The notes under the pieces were generated by a model. That model searched no databases and was not told where the DNA came from. It saw nothing but the letters and a program-made list of their open reading frames with translations. A DNA stretch of 64,000 nucleotides from Paenibacillus lutrae. GTDB taxonomy: Bacteria > Bacillota > Bacilli > Paenibacillales > NBRC-103111. The position numbers were made by a program, and so were the translations under genes. Shown here piece by piece: positions 63,766-64,000 of the stretch; the stretch's first letter is position 1; each line of letters starts with the position of its first letter. The stretch is from positions 1 through 64,000 of the forward strand of contig NZ_RHLK01000003.1 of assembly GCF_009757775.1 (NCBI RefSeq), given 5' to 3'.

Positions 63766-64000
63766 GGGCAGAGTCCTCCTGTCTGGCAAGCTGCAGAATA
63801 AGCATGACCTCACCTTTGTTCATGCCAAACTGCTTGGCGATTTGCTCGGTCGATCTCCCTTTGCTGTACATCTCGAGAAGTTCTGCATATCTCAAGCGAA
63901 CAGATGCAACAGGGTCCACATTTGCTACGGCTTCTTCTGAAGCAGCAGCCGTGGACCAAATGGGTTCAACAGCTCCCGGCGAGTCCAAGCTGTGCGGCTT
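63752..64000 (-). CDS. Partial DUF6115-like protein with C-terminal helix-turn-helix
   Basis: The last 82 residues of a protein whose start lies beyond the right edge. The visible part has an acidic/Ala-rich segment and then a helix-turn-helix-like end, LEMYSKGRSTEQIAKQFGMN followed by KGEVMLILQLARQ. This end resembles DUF6115 proteins found after sigD/fliA in the flagellar operon of Bacillota, at the position of B. subtilis swrB. The frame remains open to position 64000. It overlaps the start of the next gene by 14 bases. Confidence 0.6.
   Translation of the reverse strand, partial: KPHSLDSPGAVEPIWSTAAASEEAVANVDPVASVRLRYAELLEMYSKGRSTEQIAKQFGMNKGEVMLILQLARQEDSARETK

Overview
The window looks like a stretch of a Paenibacillus-type (Paenibacillaceae, endospore-forming Bacillota) chromosome. 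This is inferred from gene order matching the B. subtilis rpsB-polC-nusA-infB-pnp-spoVF-dapA-spoIIIE-ymf-recA-rny-miaB region, from sporulation genes (spoVFA/B, sleB, spoIIIE, spoVS, tepA, ylxY), from strong AGGAGG-type ribosome binding sites, and from sporulation-sigma promoter matches. All 59 genes I support lie on the minus strand. Read in the direction of transcription, the story runs from 64000 down to 1. I found no mobile element, CRISPR array, tRNA or rRNA.

From 64000 to 54000: the tail of a probable flagellar operon (a partial HTH/coiled-coil protein and a membrane-anchored MltG-like fragment), then rpsB-tsf-pyrH-frr (translation and UMP kinase), uppS-cdsA-dxr-rseP (isoprenoid and phospholipid synthesis, intramembrane protease), and proS. 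The proS gene is of the archaeal/eukaryotic type although it sits in the standard proS slot. polC follows, to 49803.

From 49800 to 35400: rimP-nusA-rnpM-ylxQ-infB-rbfA-nrnA-truB-ribF, then rpsO, pnp, ylxY, mlpA and dut. A strong promoter and a GNRA-capped hairpin precede rimP. rpsO has its own promoter and a structured leader.

From 35200 to 23200: spoVFA-spoVFB-asd-dapG-dapA. This unit makes the lysine/dipicolinate precursor and then dipicolinic acid, behind an excellent sigma-K promoter match. It is followed by rnjB, tepA (with a roughly 200-residue Asn/Gly/Ser-rich N-terminal extension), ylzJ, spoIIIE, and sleB with a sigma-G promoter match.

From 23100 to 11400: ymfF-ymfH-ymfI (linked to EF-P 5-aminopentanol modification), ymfJ, ymfK, rodZ, yajQ, rimO, pgsA, cinA, recA (with a LexA box) and recX.

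From 11400 to 1: rny behind a consensus sigma-A promoter and a long structured leader; ymdB, which appears to start at an ATT codon; spoVS; a membrane dipeptidase; korA-korB and pduL (2-oxoacid to acyl-CoA to acyl-phosphate); miaB; ricA; a DUF2087 regulator with a 22-bp palindrome over its promoter; and a 19-cysteine four-helix copper-storage-like protein.

Most of the window is conserved housekeeping. I did not find a convincing entirely new multi-gene system. The best leads are the ATT start of ymdB, the TepA extension, the proS replacement, the DUF2087 operator, and several structured leaders. Starts were placed mainly by ribosome-binding-site spacing; about twelve genes appear to use TTG.
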